DNA of 64,000 bases from Bacteroidota bacterium (GTDB taxonomy: Bacteria > Bacteroidota > Rhodothermia > Rhodothermales > JAHQVL01). Where the stretch lies: NCBI GenBank assembly GCA_039111535.1, contig JBCCIM010000006.1, forward strand, positions 1-64,000, in the 5' to 3' direction. How positions within the stretch are numbered: position 1 is the first letter of the stretch; each line of letters starts with the position of its first letter. A program made the translations under genes and the position numbers. The notes below the pieces were generated by a model that did not search any database, was not told the DNA's origin, and saw nothing but the letters and a program-made list of their open reading frames with translations. Positions 44,832 to 52,891 of this stretch are shown here, one piece after another.

Positions 44832-44845
44832 CCGCATTGCTTGCT

Positions 44846-45697
44846 TTACGCAGCACGCTCCATTTCTTGCGCCAGTGCACGGGAGGCTTCCCATCCAATC
44901 ATAGCTTTCTTACGCGCTGTACCCCAGTGGTATTGCCCAAAGTGCCCACTCTTCCTTATTACCCGGTGGCATGGAATTAAAAAACCAACAGGATTCCTTG
45001 CAACGGCTGAGCTTACTGCCCGCGTGGCGCTGGGTTTGTTAATGGACAACGCAAGATCTTCGTAAGCCACAACCTGTCCGGCTGGTATTTTCAACAGCGC
45101 CTGCCATACCTGTATCTGAAAGTTGGTGCCTTTCACGTGTAGTTGAAACGGTTCGTTTGGGTCATTTTCTACAAACAAGCGATCAACGAGCGGAGTAATG
45201 GCCTGTGTATCTTCACGCAGCGTCGCCCTGGGCCATTGGTCCTGTAATTCCTGGATCACCCGCTCTCGATCATCAAGCGGATTAAAGCTCATGCTGCAGA
45301 TCCCTCGATCGGTTACTGCCATAAAACAGCAACCAAAAAGCGTATCCCGAAACCCGTACCTGATGGTCAGACTGGCGCCGCCGGCTTTGTATTCGCCTGG
45401 CGTCATCCCCTCAATCTTTACAAACAAATCGTGCAGTCGGCTGCCGCTCGACAAGCCAGATGCATAAGCCGTTTCAAGTACCGAGTGTGCCTGGCTCAGC
45501 ATGTCTTTGGCGTGATGCAGCGTAAGGAAATGTACAAACTGCTTTGGCGTTACGCCGGCCCAGCGCTTGAACAGCCGCTCAAAATGAAAGGGGCTCAGGT
45601 GTATGTGATCTGCAATGGTGGCGAGATTGGGCTGGGCCTTGTAATTTTCTTCCAGGTATCGAATTGCGCGTTCTATTCTGCCGTAATCAGTTTCCAT
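44846..45697 (-). CDS. AraC-type regulator fused to O6-alkylguanine-DNA alkyltransferase
   Basis: The 283-residue protein combines an AraC helix-turn-helix domain (about 5-105; NLATIADHIHLSPFHFERLF) with an Ogt/Ada C-terminal methyltransferase domain (about 190-275) carrying the acceptor motif PCHRVIRKSG. The Ada N-terminal zinc domain that senses methyl phosphotriesters is absent. It removes O6-alkyl groups from guanine and may regulate genes through the AraC part. Its N-terminus is directly the regulator fold, so the start at 45697 is secure. Confidence 0.9.
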   Translation of the reverse strand: METDYGRIERAIRYLEENYKAQPNLATIADHIHLSPFHFERLFKRWAGVTPKQFVHFLTLHHAKDMLSQAHSVLETAYASGLSSGSRLHDLFVKIEGMTPGEYKAGGASLTIRYGFRDTLFGCCFMAVTDRGICSMSFNPLDDRERVIQELQDQWPRATLREDTQAITPLVDRLFVENDPNEPFQLHVKGTNFQIQVWQALLKIPAGQVVAYEDLALSINKPSATRAVSSAVARNPVGFLIPCHRVIRKSGHFGQYHWGTARKKAMIGWEASRALAQEMERAA

Positions 45698-45816
45698 GGC
45701 TGTATTGCACGTGACGGTGTTGATTCAGTTACAAACCAAGAATACAACAAACCTGTGTCTGCTACGACCCGATTCTTGCTGAAAATCTGGAAACATAAGA
45801 TACGCTTTAAGACAGT

Positions 45817-46035
45817 CTACTGAGAGGGTGTTGGCGTAGATGTGATAATTTCATTGAAGACTGTCTCGCCCGTTTCAAGCATTCGTGCGACGTATGGGTG
45901 GCACAGTTTGCAGTTTTGTCCAAACGTCACGTGCTGTTGAAGCTCAGGGATCGAAGTACTCCCTGAGGCTTCAGCAGCACGCTTTAATGCAGCAAAGGTT
46001 TGGTTGAAACAGTGGCATTTATCGATAACAAGCAT
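45817..46035 (-). CDS. Bfd-like [2Fe-2S]-binding protein
   Basis: The 72-residue protein has the bacterioferritin-associated ferredoxin pattern: CHC at residues 7-9 and CKLC at 42-45 (C-x-C-x32-C-x2-C), followed by a helix (HPYVARMLETGETVF). Such domains carry a 2Fe-2S cluster and act as small electron donors or regulators in iron metabolism. It lies 28 nt after the T9SS propeller gene and two genes after a B12 riboswitch, so it probably belongs to the cobalamin operon; a role in reducing imported cobalamin is inference. AGACAGTCT (45812-45820) and AGACTGTCT (near 45858) form an inverted repeat across its 3' end. Confidence 0.82.
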   Translation of the reverse strand: MLVIDKCHCFNQTFAALKRAAEASGSTSIPELQQHVTFGQNCKLCHPYVARMLETGETVFNEIITSTPTPSQ

Positions 46036-46063
46036 ATATGCTGCAGGTTTGGAACTGAGACGA

Positions 46064-47449
46064 TTATTTAATAAGGGTCATCTGCCGCGTTGCAACAACA
46101 TCGCCGGCTTGCAGGGTGTAGAAATAGCGCCCGCTTGGCAAATCGGTTGCCTGCCAGTCAACTTTATGGCTCCCCGCCTGGTAGGCGCGGTCAGTTAGTG
46201 TTGCCACCTCTATGCCCAGAAGACTATAAACTTTAAGTGATACATCGGTTGCATGCGTCAACTCAAAAGTTATGGTTGTTGAAGGGTTGAATGGGTTCGG
46301 GTAATTCTGATTCAGCGTGAAGCGTTGTGGCGTCTCTCCAGGTGGGTCCTCTGTTGCGACTGAGGTACCAGTCTGCCAGAGTGCAATAGAAGTTGGGGCG
46401 ATGCCAACGTCAAATCTGCTCACTTCAGTACCGTCAGGCGTATGTACTGATACAAAGCCGGCCGTTGTAAAGCTGGTGATACGTGCAAGGTACAGGTGGC
46501 CACTGGCAGCATCAAAAGCGACGCCGCCAAGGCTTTCCGATCCAGCAATGGCAATTGAAGGGGCTTGCGTATTGGTTGTTGTATCGAACGCGAGAAGTTC
46601 GCTACCGCGCACGAGATACAGCACGTTGTTTACGCCATCATAGTAGGTGTCTTGGCCGGCTGAAGAGGCGCCTACCTGGGTGTCAATGTTTAGGCGCTCT
46701 TTTATTTCTTTGGTTGCAGGGTCAACAACGAGTACCTGCCCGTTGGTCTGCTCGAGGATTTCAGTAAAGTCGCTGTTGTATTCAGTTTTGCCATTGCATA
46801 CAACCCATAACTCGTCTTCTGCATCGACTTCAAGCGATCGTGGGCCGTCGCAGCCGAGCTGTAAAGTGTCAACGACCGCATCTGTTGCGATGTCGATGCG
46901 TGTGAGGGTACTATCGAATCCGAAACCATTATTTGCCACAAAAGCATAGCCGGCTACAGCGGCGATGTCTTCCGGGTTTGTGCCGGCGGAAATTGTGCCG
47001 GCTACAGTATTGCTGGTCAAGTCTATGACCGTAACACTGCTGCTGAACAGATTGGATACATAGGCTTTGTCGTCTGAAACAGCCGCCATATACCGGGGGC
47101 TCGGGACGTCCAGTATTTGGCCAGTTCTGGTGTTTGTGGGCAGGTCAAAAATATCAATTCGGTCGGAGGTGTTTGCCATAACAAACCCCGTGTTTTCATG
47201 CAATGTGATACTTTGTACGAGGGTGTTGAGGTCTGGCAGGCCGTCGGCTACAACAGTGGTTGTCGAAGGTGTGTACATTGAAACAGAACCGTTCGCATCG
47301 GAGAAATTCCCCTGGTTACCAATGTAGACCGATGTGGTTGATAGTTGCCCCAGCGCGCTAACCGGGAAGAGGAGGCAGAGCGCTGTAAGCAGGATGCAAG
47401 CAAGTTTGCTTGACCGATTAGATATAGCAGTAGCGGGTTTGTTGGGCAT
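46064..47449 (-). CDS. YncE-like beta-propeller with T9SS tail, candidate BtuG-type cobalamin binder
   Basis: The 461-residue protein has a signal peptide ending VSALGQ, then about seven repeats of YncE/YVTN type (KAYVSNLFSSSVTVIDLTSN, GYAFVANNGFGFDSTLTRID, LYLVRGSELLAFDT). It ends with the T9SS sorting domain NQNYPNPFNPSTTITFEL and a final Lys-rich end. It starts 34 nt after the TonB receptor under a cobalamin riboswitch. In Bacteroides, BtuG is a surface seven-bladed propeller that binds B12 very tightly and hands it to BtuB. The position and fold here suggest the same role, with T9SS anchoring instead of lipidation; this is inference. The ATG at 47449 is preferred because it opens the signal peptide. 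Confidence 0.85.
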   Translation of the reverse strand: MPNKPATAISNRSSKLACILLTALCLLFPVSALGQLSTTSVYIGNQGNFSDANGSVSMYTPSTTTVVADGLPDLNTLVQSITLHENTGFVMANTSDRIDIFDLPTNTRTGQILDVPSPRYMAAVSDDKAYVSNLFSSSVTVIDLTSNTVAGTISAGTNPEDIAAVAGYAFVANNGFGFDSTLTRIDIATDAVVDTLQLGCDGPRSLEVDAEDELWVVCNGKTEYNSDFTEILEQTNGQVLVVDPATKEIKERLNIDTQVGASSAGQDTYYDGVNNVLYLVRGSELLAFDTTTNTQAPSIAIAGSESLGGVAFDAASGHLYLARITSFTTAGFVSVHTPDGTEVSRFDVGIAPTSIALWQTGTSVATEDPPGETPQRFTLNQNYPNPFNPSTTITFELTHATDVSLKVYSLLGIEVATLTDRAYQAGSHKVDWQATDLPSGRYFYTLQAGDVVATRQMTLIK

Positions 47450-47483
47450 GTTGGTTTGTTTTATTAGGGTGGTCGTGTATGAT

Positions 47484-49430
47484 TTAGCGCGTGTCCTGAT
47501 TTTCCCCGGCAAACAGAATAGATAGTTGAAATCGGATTGCTCGAGGTGGGACCGGATAGCCTTTGATGACTTCAAAAGCCTGATCTGTCACGTTCTCCAC
47601 AAAAACGCCGGCTGTGACCCGGGTTTTGGGGAGGGCTCTGGAAACGCGCAGGTGAAAATCTGCTGTGGTATATCCTGGCAAAAATTGCTGGCCATCAGTT
47701 GTGATGTAGCGCCGGCTGATATGGCGAAGGCTGGCATCCAACTGTACTTGTAGTTTGTTGCGCTGGTGCGAAAGGCCCAGCCGGGTTTTGGCGACATGGC
47801 GCGGGGTATAGCGCAGCGGCTGGTTAAACGCCGGTGTATCCGCTTCGGAAATATCTCGGGCATCAGCAAGGGTATAGCTGTTATGGCTGCTGATTGACCA
47901 GCGCTTGTTCATTTTGAAATGGCTACCCAACGCGAATTCGGTCCCTAGAATTTTCGTTGTGCCAATGTTCTCCGGCTGCCATATGCTGCTGTTTGCGGCA
48001 GAGGGTAACCAGGTAATCTGGTTTTTTATACGGTTGTAGAATCCGGATGCTTCGATCAGGATTTCAACTGCATGGTGGTTAATTGTGTAAACGATTCCCC
48101 CTTCAATTTGCCGGCTGCGCTCAGGAGCAAGCTCTGGGTTGCCACCTGGTTGCCAGAACCTGTCGTTGAATGTTGGCGCGCGAAAACCGCTGCCGGCATT
48201 GGCTTTCAGAGTCAGTGGTATTGTTTGTAGTAGCTGAAAATTGACGCCTAACGACGGGCTCAGCGAGACCAGGTGCTCGCCATTGGAAGGGAAAAAGGTA
48301 TCGAGTCGAAGTCCGGGGAACAGGGTAAGGCGGGACACCGGGTGCACACTGCTTAAAAATCCGGCAAGCCTGTTCTCACGGGCGCTCCGCAACAGGTTGG
48401 GATGTCGCGCTGTGTATTGGCTTCCGGATATACCAGCACTCATACTGCCATAAGCCTGGTCCAGGGTGAGTTCTGCGTCGAGTGTGTAAGCACGCGTTCG
48501 CCCCGTCTGATCCAATGCCAACTGTGGGTTGCTGTAGCGCAAGGAACCACGCTGGGTTGCTCCCGTGAGGGCAAAAACACCTTTGGAAAGGGTAACGAGG
48601 TGGCGGGCCATTAATCTGCTTCCCGTATCCCATTGCCGCTCATCTTTTGGTGAAGTGGTTGCCGCGCCGGGCAGGCCACGTTCAGCAGTGTTGTACCATC
48701 CCGTGATCAGTGTGGCAGATTTTGGTTGGAGCCGGGCTACTTTGACAAACAGGGAAGAGGTTGTGCGATCAGCCCCTTCGCGCCGGCTGTTGGCAGGTGG
48801 GAAAAGGGATGGGTTCAGAAAAGGGAAGTCTCCCTGCTCGGTGCTATGGGCAAAAGACAGGAGTCCCTGCCATGCCCCGCGCGACAGGCCCGTTGATAGC
48901 GATCCATCGCGTTCACCAAACGGTCCGGTGCTGGCTGTTGTTTGTAAAAAGAACGGTTGGTCGGCATTGGGGGTTGCCAGGTTAATGACGCTTCCAATGC
49001 TCTGCGACCCGTAAAGCGCTGCGCCCTGTCCGTGTTGGATTTGTGCGCTATTGATGAGTTGCGCAGGAACCAGGGAAAGGTCAATTTGGCCGAGTTGTGG
49101 GTCGGATAACGGGACGCCGTCCAATAAAATGAGGGATTGGGAAGCCCCCGTGCCTCGAAAAGAAAGGGAGGCAAGTCCGTTGCCATAGCTGCGAATAAAC
49201 GGACTACCGGCACGGTCGAGCAGGTGGGCAAGGGTTTGGCTGTTCGAAGATAGTACGTCTTCTCGCTTGATGGTGGTCAGGTGGACGGGTGCATCGCGGG
49301 TGGCCTGGGGCAGGCGCAGGGCTGTTATCTTGATTGCCGGCAATGCATACACAGAATCAGCTTTTTGCGGTTGGGCAAAAGCTGGGGTACATGTCAGCAA
49401 ACAGAAAAGCAGGACAAAAATAAAGCGCAT
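47484..49430 (-). CDS. btuB: TonB-dependent receptor, BtuB-like (cobalamin)
   Basis: The 648-residue outer-membrane receptor starts at MRFIFVLLFCLLTC with a signal peptide ending AFAQ. A likely TonB box lies near ALPAIKITALR. The plug domain (about 45-150) has FIRSYGNGLASLSFRGTGAS, SLILLDGVPLSDPQ and ALYGSQSIGSVINL, and a 22-strand barrel follows. It imports a substrate using energy from TonB/ExbBD. The upstream cobalamin riboswitch makes B12 or a related corrinoid the likely substrate. It leads an operon with the propeller and the Bfd-like gene. Confidence 0.92.
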   Translation of the reverse strand: MRFIFVLLFCLLTCTPAFAQPQKADSVYALPAIKITALRLPQATRDAPVHLTTIKREDVLSSNSQTLAHLLDRAGSPFIRSYGNGLASLSFRGTGASQSLILLDGVPLSDPQLGQIDLSLVPAQLINSAQIQHGQGAALYGSQSIGSVINLATPNADQPFFLQTTASTGPFGERDGSLSTGLSRGAWQGLLSFAHSTEQGDFPFLNPSLFPPANSRREGADRTTSSLFVKVARLQPKSATLITGWYNTAERGLPGAATTSPKDERQWDTGSRLMARHLVTLSKGVFALTGATQRGSLRYSNPQLALDQTGRTRAYTLDAELTLDQAYGSMSAGISGSQYTARHPNLLRSARENRLAGFLSSVHPVSRLTLFPGLRLDTFFPSNGEHLVSLSPSLGVNFQLLQTIPLTLKANAGSGFRAPTFNDRFWQPGGNPELAPERSRQIEGGIVYTINHHAVEILIEASGFYNRIKNQITWLPSAANSSIWQPENIGTTKILGTEFALGSHFKMNKRWSISSHNSYTLADARDISEADTPAFNQPLRYTPRHVAKTRLGLSHQRNKLQVQLDASLRHISRRYITTDGQQFLPGYTTADFHLRVSRALPKTRVTAGVFVENVTDQAFEVIKGYPVPPRAIRFQLSILFAGENQDTR

Positions 49431-49570
49431 AAAAAAACCTGAACCCCAATAAAAATGGCTCAGGCAAGAACAGCAGATGCACACGATATCGCCACCTTGA
49501 TGATCAAGCTAACGATAGGAATGACACTGTTTTCTACCCGAACCTCAAAACCCGGAGGTTGACGGTATAC

Positions 49571-49760
49571 ACAGTGGCAGGTCTCCTGGCTTACTGCGAA
49601 AAACAGGCAACTCCATTCTGGCCTTCCCACTTGCCAAACAGGCATGCAGTGACCAGACGCTCATCGTTGTCTGTCTCGTTTAGCAGCGTACAGTTGCGGG
49701 TACAGCTCCAGATTGGTTGTGCAGGCATAATACCTGACTACCTTGGATTCCCTTTTAATC
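49571..49760 (-). promoter_or_regulatory. Cobalamin riboswitch
   Basis: On the minus strand the element begins with AAAAGGGAATCCAAGG (plus 49742-49757), continues with the core CCCGCAACTGTA (near 49690) and ends with the B12 box AAGCCAGGAGACCTGCC (plus 49577-49593). These three blocks, in this order and spacing, define the adenosylcobalamin riboswitch family. It lies about 140 nt before btuB. A stem AACCTC/GAGGTT between it and the gene (near 49540-49560) may be part of the expression platform. B12 binding should shut off the receptor operon. Confidence 0.95.
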
Positions 49761-49872
49761 GTCCCCGCATTGCTGCGGGTGTCGAACCAGTGTGCATATA
49801 TAAAAGAACATTAATTCAAGGTAGGTTATATTCCATGGATTAACAAATGTGCCTCCACTTACCCCACGAATC

Positions 49873-50775
49873 ATGCGTGTATCTTTATTCCTGACTGTTC
49901 TGGTGTTGATTACTGGATGTGGGCCGGCAGCAGAAAATAGCAACAACCCGATGACAAAGATTGAAGCAACGATCGATGCCGCAGTCGATTCTGTCCTTGC
50001 TGCACACCCCGAAGCCACGGTTGCTGTTGCCCTCGATGATGGGGTAACCGGGGCTACGTATCTGCTAAACGAGCACCGTTCGTTTCATGCGGCCAGCACG
50101 ATGAAAATACCGGTCATGATAGAGGTGTATCGGCAGGCCGGCCAGGGGCGATTTTCGCTGGATGATGAACTGGAGGTGGTGAACGCATTTCATTCTATAG
50201 TGGATAGCAGCCGCTACAGCATCGAGGATGATTCAGACGATGCGATCTATACAAAACTTGGGCAAAAAATGACCCTTCGCGCCCTCGTATATCAAATGAT
50301 TACCGTGTCTTCCAATCTCGCTACAAACCTGTTGATAGATTTTGTGTCAGCCGACACTGTGCAGGCTACAGCGGAAGCCCTGGGGGTGAAAAATATGAAA
50401 GTGCTGCGCGGAGTTGAAGACTTGAAAGCCTTTGATCTGGGTATGAGCAATACAACAACCGCTGCCGATCTCGCTGTTTTGCTCGCTGCCATTCGCGATG
50501 GAAAGGCTGTTTCTGTAACGGCAGACCAGGAGATGGTTGATGTATTACTGGCGCAGGAATTTAACGAAATGATTCCAGCAGGATTGCCGGCAACAGCGCG
50601 TGCAGCGCATAAGACAGGATGGATTACTGCAATTCACCATGATGCAGCCCTTGTGTACCCTGAAGGTACCGATCCTTATGTGCTGGTTATTCTTATTGAG
50701 GGCATAACAGATCATGCAGTATCCGCACAGGTGGGGGCTACAATTACTGCCGCCATCCATCAGGCATTGCGTTGA
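49873..50775 (+). CDS. Class A beta-lactamase-like serine hydrolase, lipoprotein
   Basis: The 300-residue protein has a lipoprotein signal (LITGC near residue 16). It shows the class A motifs STMK (nucleophile Ser), SSN in place of SDN, and HKTGW for KTG. The Glu of the omega loop is not obvious (DLKAFDLGMSN occupies that region), so it fits the broad beta-lactamase-related group (PF13354) better than proven penicillinases. It could hydrolyse beta-lactams or act on peptidoglycan peptides. It is divergent from the btuB operon. The ATG at 49873 is chosen over GTG 49849 because it starts the signal. Confidence 0.82.
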   Translation: MRVSLFLTVLVLITGCGPAAENSNNPMTKIEATIDAAVDSVLAAHPEATVAVALDDGVTGATYLLNEHRSFHAASTMKIPVMIEVYRQAGQGRFSLDDELEVVNAFHSIVDSSRYSIEDDSDDAIYTKLGQKMTLRALVYQMITVSSNLATNLLIDFVSADTVQATAEALGVKNMKVLRGVEDLKAFDLGMSNTTTAADLAVLLAAIRDGKAVSVTADQEMVDVLLAQEFNEMIPAGLPATARAAHKTGWITAIHHDAALVYPEGTDPYVLVILIEGITDHAVSAQVGATITAAIHQALR

Positions 50776-51142
50776 ATGGGATGGATTGGCCTTTAAAAAT
50801 GCGTTAATCCCTTAAGCTTTTCTTCAGATGCGCCGATACGAGGAGCACTGCAAGCTGTGCCCGTTGTTTCTCACCAAAACAACATCCCCCACAAGCACAG
50901 TCGTGCACTCACAAACATACATGGATAAACTGGCGGTCCCCACTACCCCCGTAAAACCGCTGTTTATATAGCTTGGCCTGGGCGCTGTATCTGCGTTTAC
51001 GTTCTCAAAGAGAAACGTTACAACCATTGTACATAACCGAATTTGCGGTCCACCGCTGTAGATTCGATTATATCCGCTGGGCAAGGTTCATCCATATCAG
51101 ATTGTGAGTGCCCATAGTTTCTAGGGCGAAATGGAGAATTAG
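50776..51142 (+). other. Long nhaA leader with possible RNA structure
   Basis: This 367-bp gap has no convincing gene. ACGTTCTC-AAA-GAGAAACGT (near 51000) forms a hairpin with one bulge, and TGGGCA (near 51078) can pair with TGCCCA (near 51109) just before the nhaA start. Upstream nhaA RNA motifs exist in other phyla, but I cannot match a consensus by eye. Confidence 0.3.
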
Positions 51143-52636
51143 ATGAGCCAAGACACACAGGTGCACACTGGAAGTGCACACCCGGTATCGCGAAACCCCA
51201 TAAAGCGATTTTTCCAAATGGAAGCAGCTCCCGGGATCTTACTTATGATCAGTGCTGCGGTCGCAATTATCTGGGCGAACTCACCTTTTGCGGAAGCATA
51301 TTTTCACATGTGGCATGCCCACATAGCGATCGAAATCGGCCACCAGGCCATTTCGATGCACCTGCTTCACTGGATCAATGATGGTTTGATGGCCATCTTC
51401 TTCCTGGGTGTAGGTCTTGAAATCAAAAAAGAAGTATTGCATGGTGAGTTGGCTTCGCCCAAAAAGGCAGCCCTCCCTATTGCTGCCGCCATAGGCGGGA
51501 TGCTTGTGCCGGCGCTTTTCTATGTAGTCTTTAATGCTGGCACACCCGAAGCGGGTGGCTGGGGTGTGCCGATGGCCACCGATATTGCTTTTGCTTTAGG
51601 GGTTATAATTCTGCTAGGCAAACGCGTCCCGACAGCCTTGAAGATCTTCCTCGTTGCCCTGGCAATTGTAGATGATCTCGGCGCTGTGCTGGTCATTGCG
51701 TTTTTCTATACCTCCGAGGTTTCTCTCCTGGCGCTCGGCGTTGCTGGAGGTTTTCTTGCCAGTCTCGTGGTCGCAAATCGCATGGGTATTCGCCGGCCAG
51801 CTGTTTATGTTGTGCTAGGTATCGGTCTTTGGGTCGCGTTCTTGCAGAGTGGCGTTCACGCAACCCTCGCCGGTGTATTACTTGCGCTTACAATTCCCTC
51901 TGGTAAAAAGATGGGTGCTTATGCCTTCATGGCAGTGGGCCGTGATCTGATTTACAAATACATGGGCTCTACGGCGCCTTCGCAGAGCGAGTTGACACAC
52001 GATCAGGAGCACGCTGTGCACAAACTGGAGCAGGCTTGTAAAGACGTTTCATCTCCAATGGAACGGATGGAGCACGCGCTTGCCGGTTGGATCAACTTCC
52101 TGATTATGCCTTTCTTTGCCTTTGCCAATGCAGGTGTATCGTTTGTTGGAGGGGACATCATTGCGGCCCTTACCAGCAATGTTACCCTCGGTATTATTTG
52201 TGGCCTCTTTCTTGGTAAGCAACTTGGTGTATTTGCTTTCTCCTGGGCAGCCGTTAAAATGGGCATCGCCGCCATGCCTTCCAATACAACCTGGAAGCAA
52301 TTCTACGGGGTGAGCATTTTGTCCGGTATCGGATTTACAATGTCGCTGTTCATTGCCAACCTCGCTTTTGGTGAAGGTGCGGTGCTCGACAACGCCAAAA
52401 TAGGTATTCTGGTCGCATCGCTGGTTGCCGGCGTGGCAGGATGGATGATCCTGGCTTCTGCTGCACCTGCAGATGACACGCCGGAAGAAGAAGCGCCGGC
52501 CAAAGATCTTTCGGAAGAAGAAACGCTTGTGCTCGACCACCGGGCGCAAAGCAACTTCAAAGCAGACCACTTGAAACCGCAGCGTGCACAGCAGCAAGAT
52601 GTTGTTGAATCCGAAGAAGTGTACCAAAATCTCTGA
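51143..52636 (+). CDS. nhaA: Na+/H+ antiporter NhaA
   Basis: The 497-residue antiporter has about 12 membrane segments. The ion-binding pair is in ALAIVDDLGAVLVIAFFYT (DD near residue 175), and MATDIAFALGVI and LSGIGFTMSLFIANLAF are family hallmarks. It expels sodium in exchange for protons and helps with salt and alkaline stress. It is about 110 residues longer than E. coli NhaA, owing to a hydrophilic loop (about 270-310) and an acidic C-terminal tail of about 60 residues (DDTPEEEAPAKDLSEEE). GGAG lies 8-9 nt before the ATG. Confidence 0.95.
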   Translation: MSQDTQVHTGSAHPVSRNPIKRFFQMEAAPGILLMISAAVAIIWANSPFAEAYFHMWHAHIAIEIGHQAISMHLLHWINDGLMAIFFLGVGLEIKKEVLHGELASPKKAALPIAAAIGGMLVPALFYVVFNAGTPEAGGWGVPMATDIAFALGVIILLGKRVPTALKIFLVALAIVDDLGAVLVIAFFYTSEVSLLALGVAGGFLASLVVANRMGIRRPAVYVVLGIGLWVAFLQSGVHATLAGVLLALTIPSGKKMGAYAFMAVGRDLIYKYMGSTAPSQSELTHDQEHAVHKLEQACKDVSSPMERMEHALAGWINFLIMPFFAFANAGVSFVGGDIIAALTSNVTLGIICGLFLGKQLGVFAFSWAAVKMGIAAMPSNTTWKQFYGVSILSGIGFTMSLFIANLAFGEGAVLDNAKIGILVASLVAGVAGWMILASAAPADDTPEEEAPAKDLSEEETLVLDHRAQSNFKADHLKPQRAQQQDVVESEEVYQNL

Positions 52637-52670
52637 TCAAATAAGCTTCCTCCGCTTATTTACTGTGCGA

Positions 52671-52706
52671 AAAAGGCGGGCAGGGTTCTCCCCTGTCCGC
52701 CTTTTA
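52671..52706 (+). terminator. Rho-independent terminator after nhaA
   Basis: AAAAGGCGGGCAGGG pairs with CCCCTGTCCGCCTTTT around a TTCT loop; one G-T pair is present. The T-run ends the nhaA transcript about 35 nt after its stop. Confidence 0.9.
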
Positions 52707-52713
52707 ATTTTGT

Positions 52714-52853
52714 GCCATCTGATCTGACTGCCGAATATCGATCAAGGATTGTTGACTCGTGAATTAATTACCAGTCATCACATCTTTTATATATCAATCA
52801 TTAGATCTCAAATCAGAAACCCATGATCGATATTCGGTAATCAATCAGATGGC
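52714..52853. repeat. MITE-like element with 30-bp terminal inverted repeats
   Basis: The left end GCCATCTGATCTGACTGCCG (continuing AATATCGATCA to 52744) matches the reverse complement of the right end (52824-52853) with two mismatches and one gap. About 80 bp of A/T-rich DNA lies between the ends. It sits between the nhaA terminator and the 3' end of the first subtilase. No transposase is encoded. The core GCCGAAT...AGGATTGTTGA is shared with the inverted repeat at 33630-33698. Confidence 0.75.
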
Positions 52854-52891
52854 ATGTTGTATTCAATTATGTCGGTTGCTGTATGCAGTGC

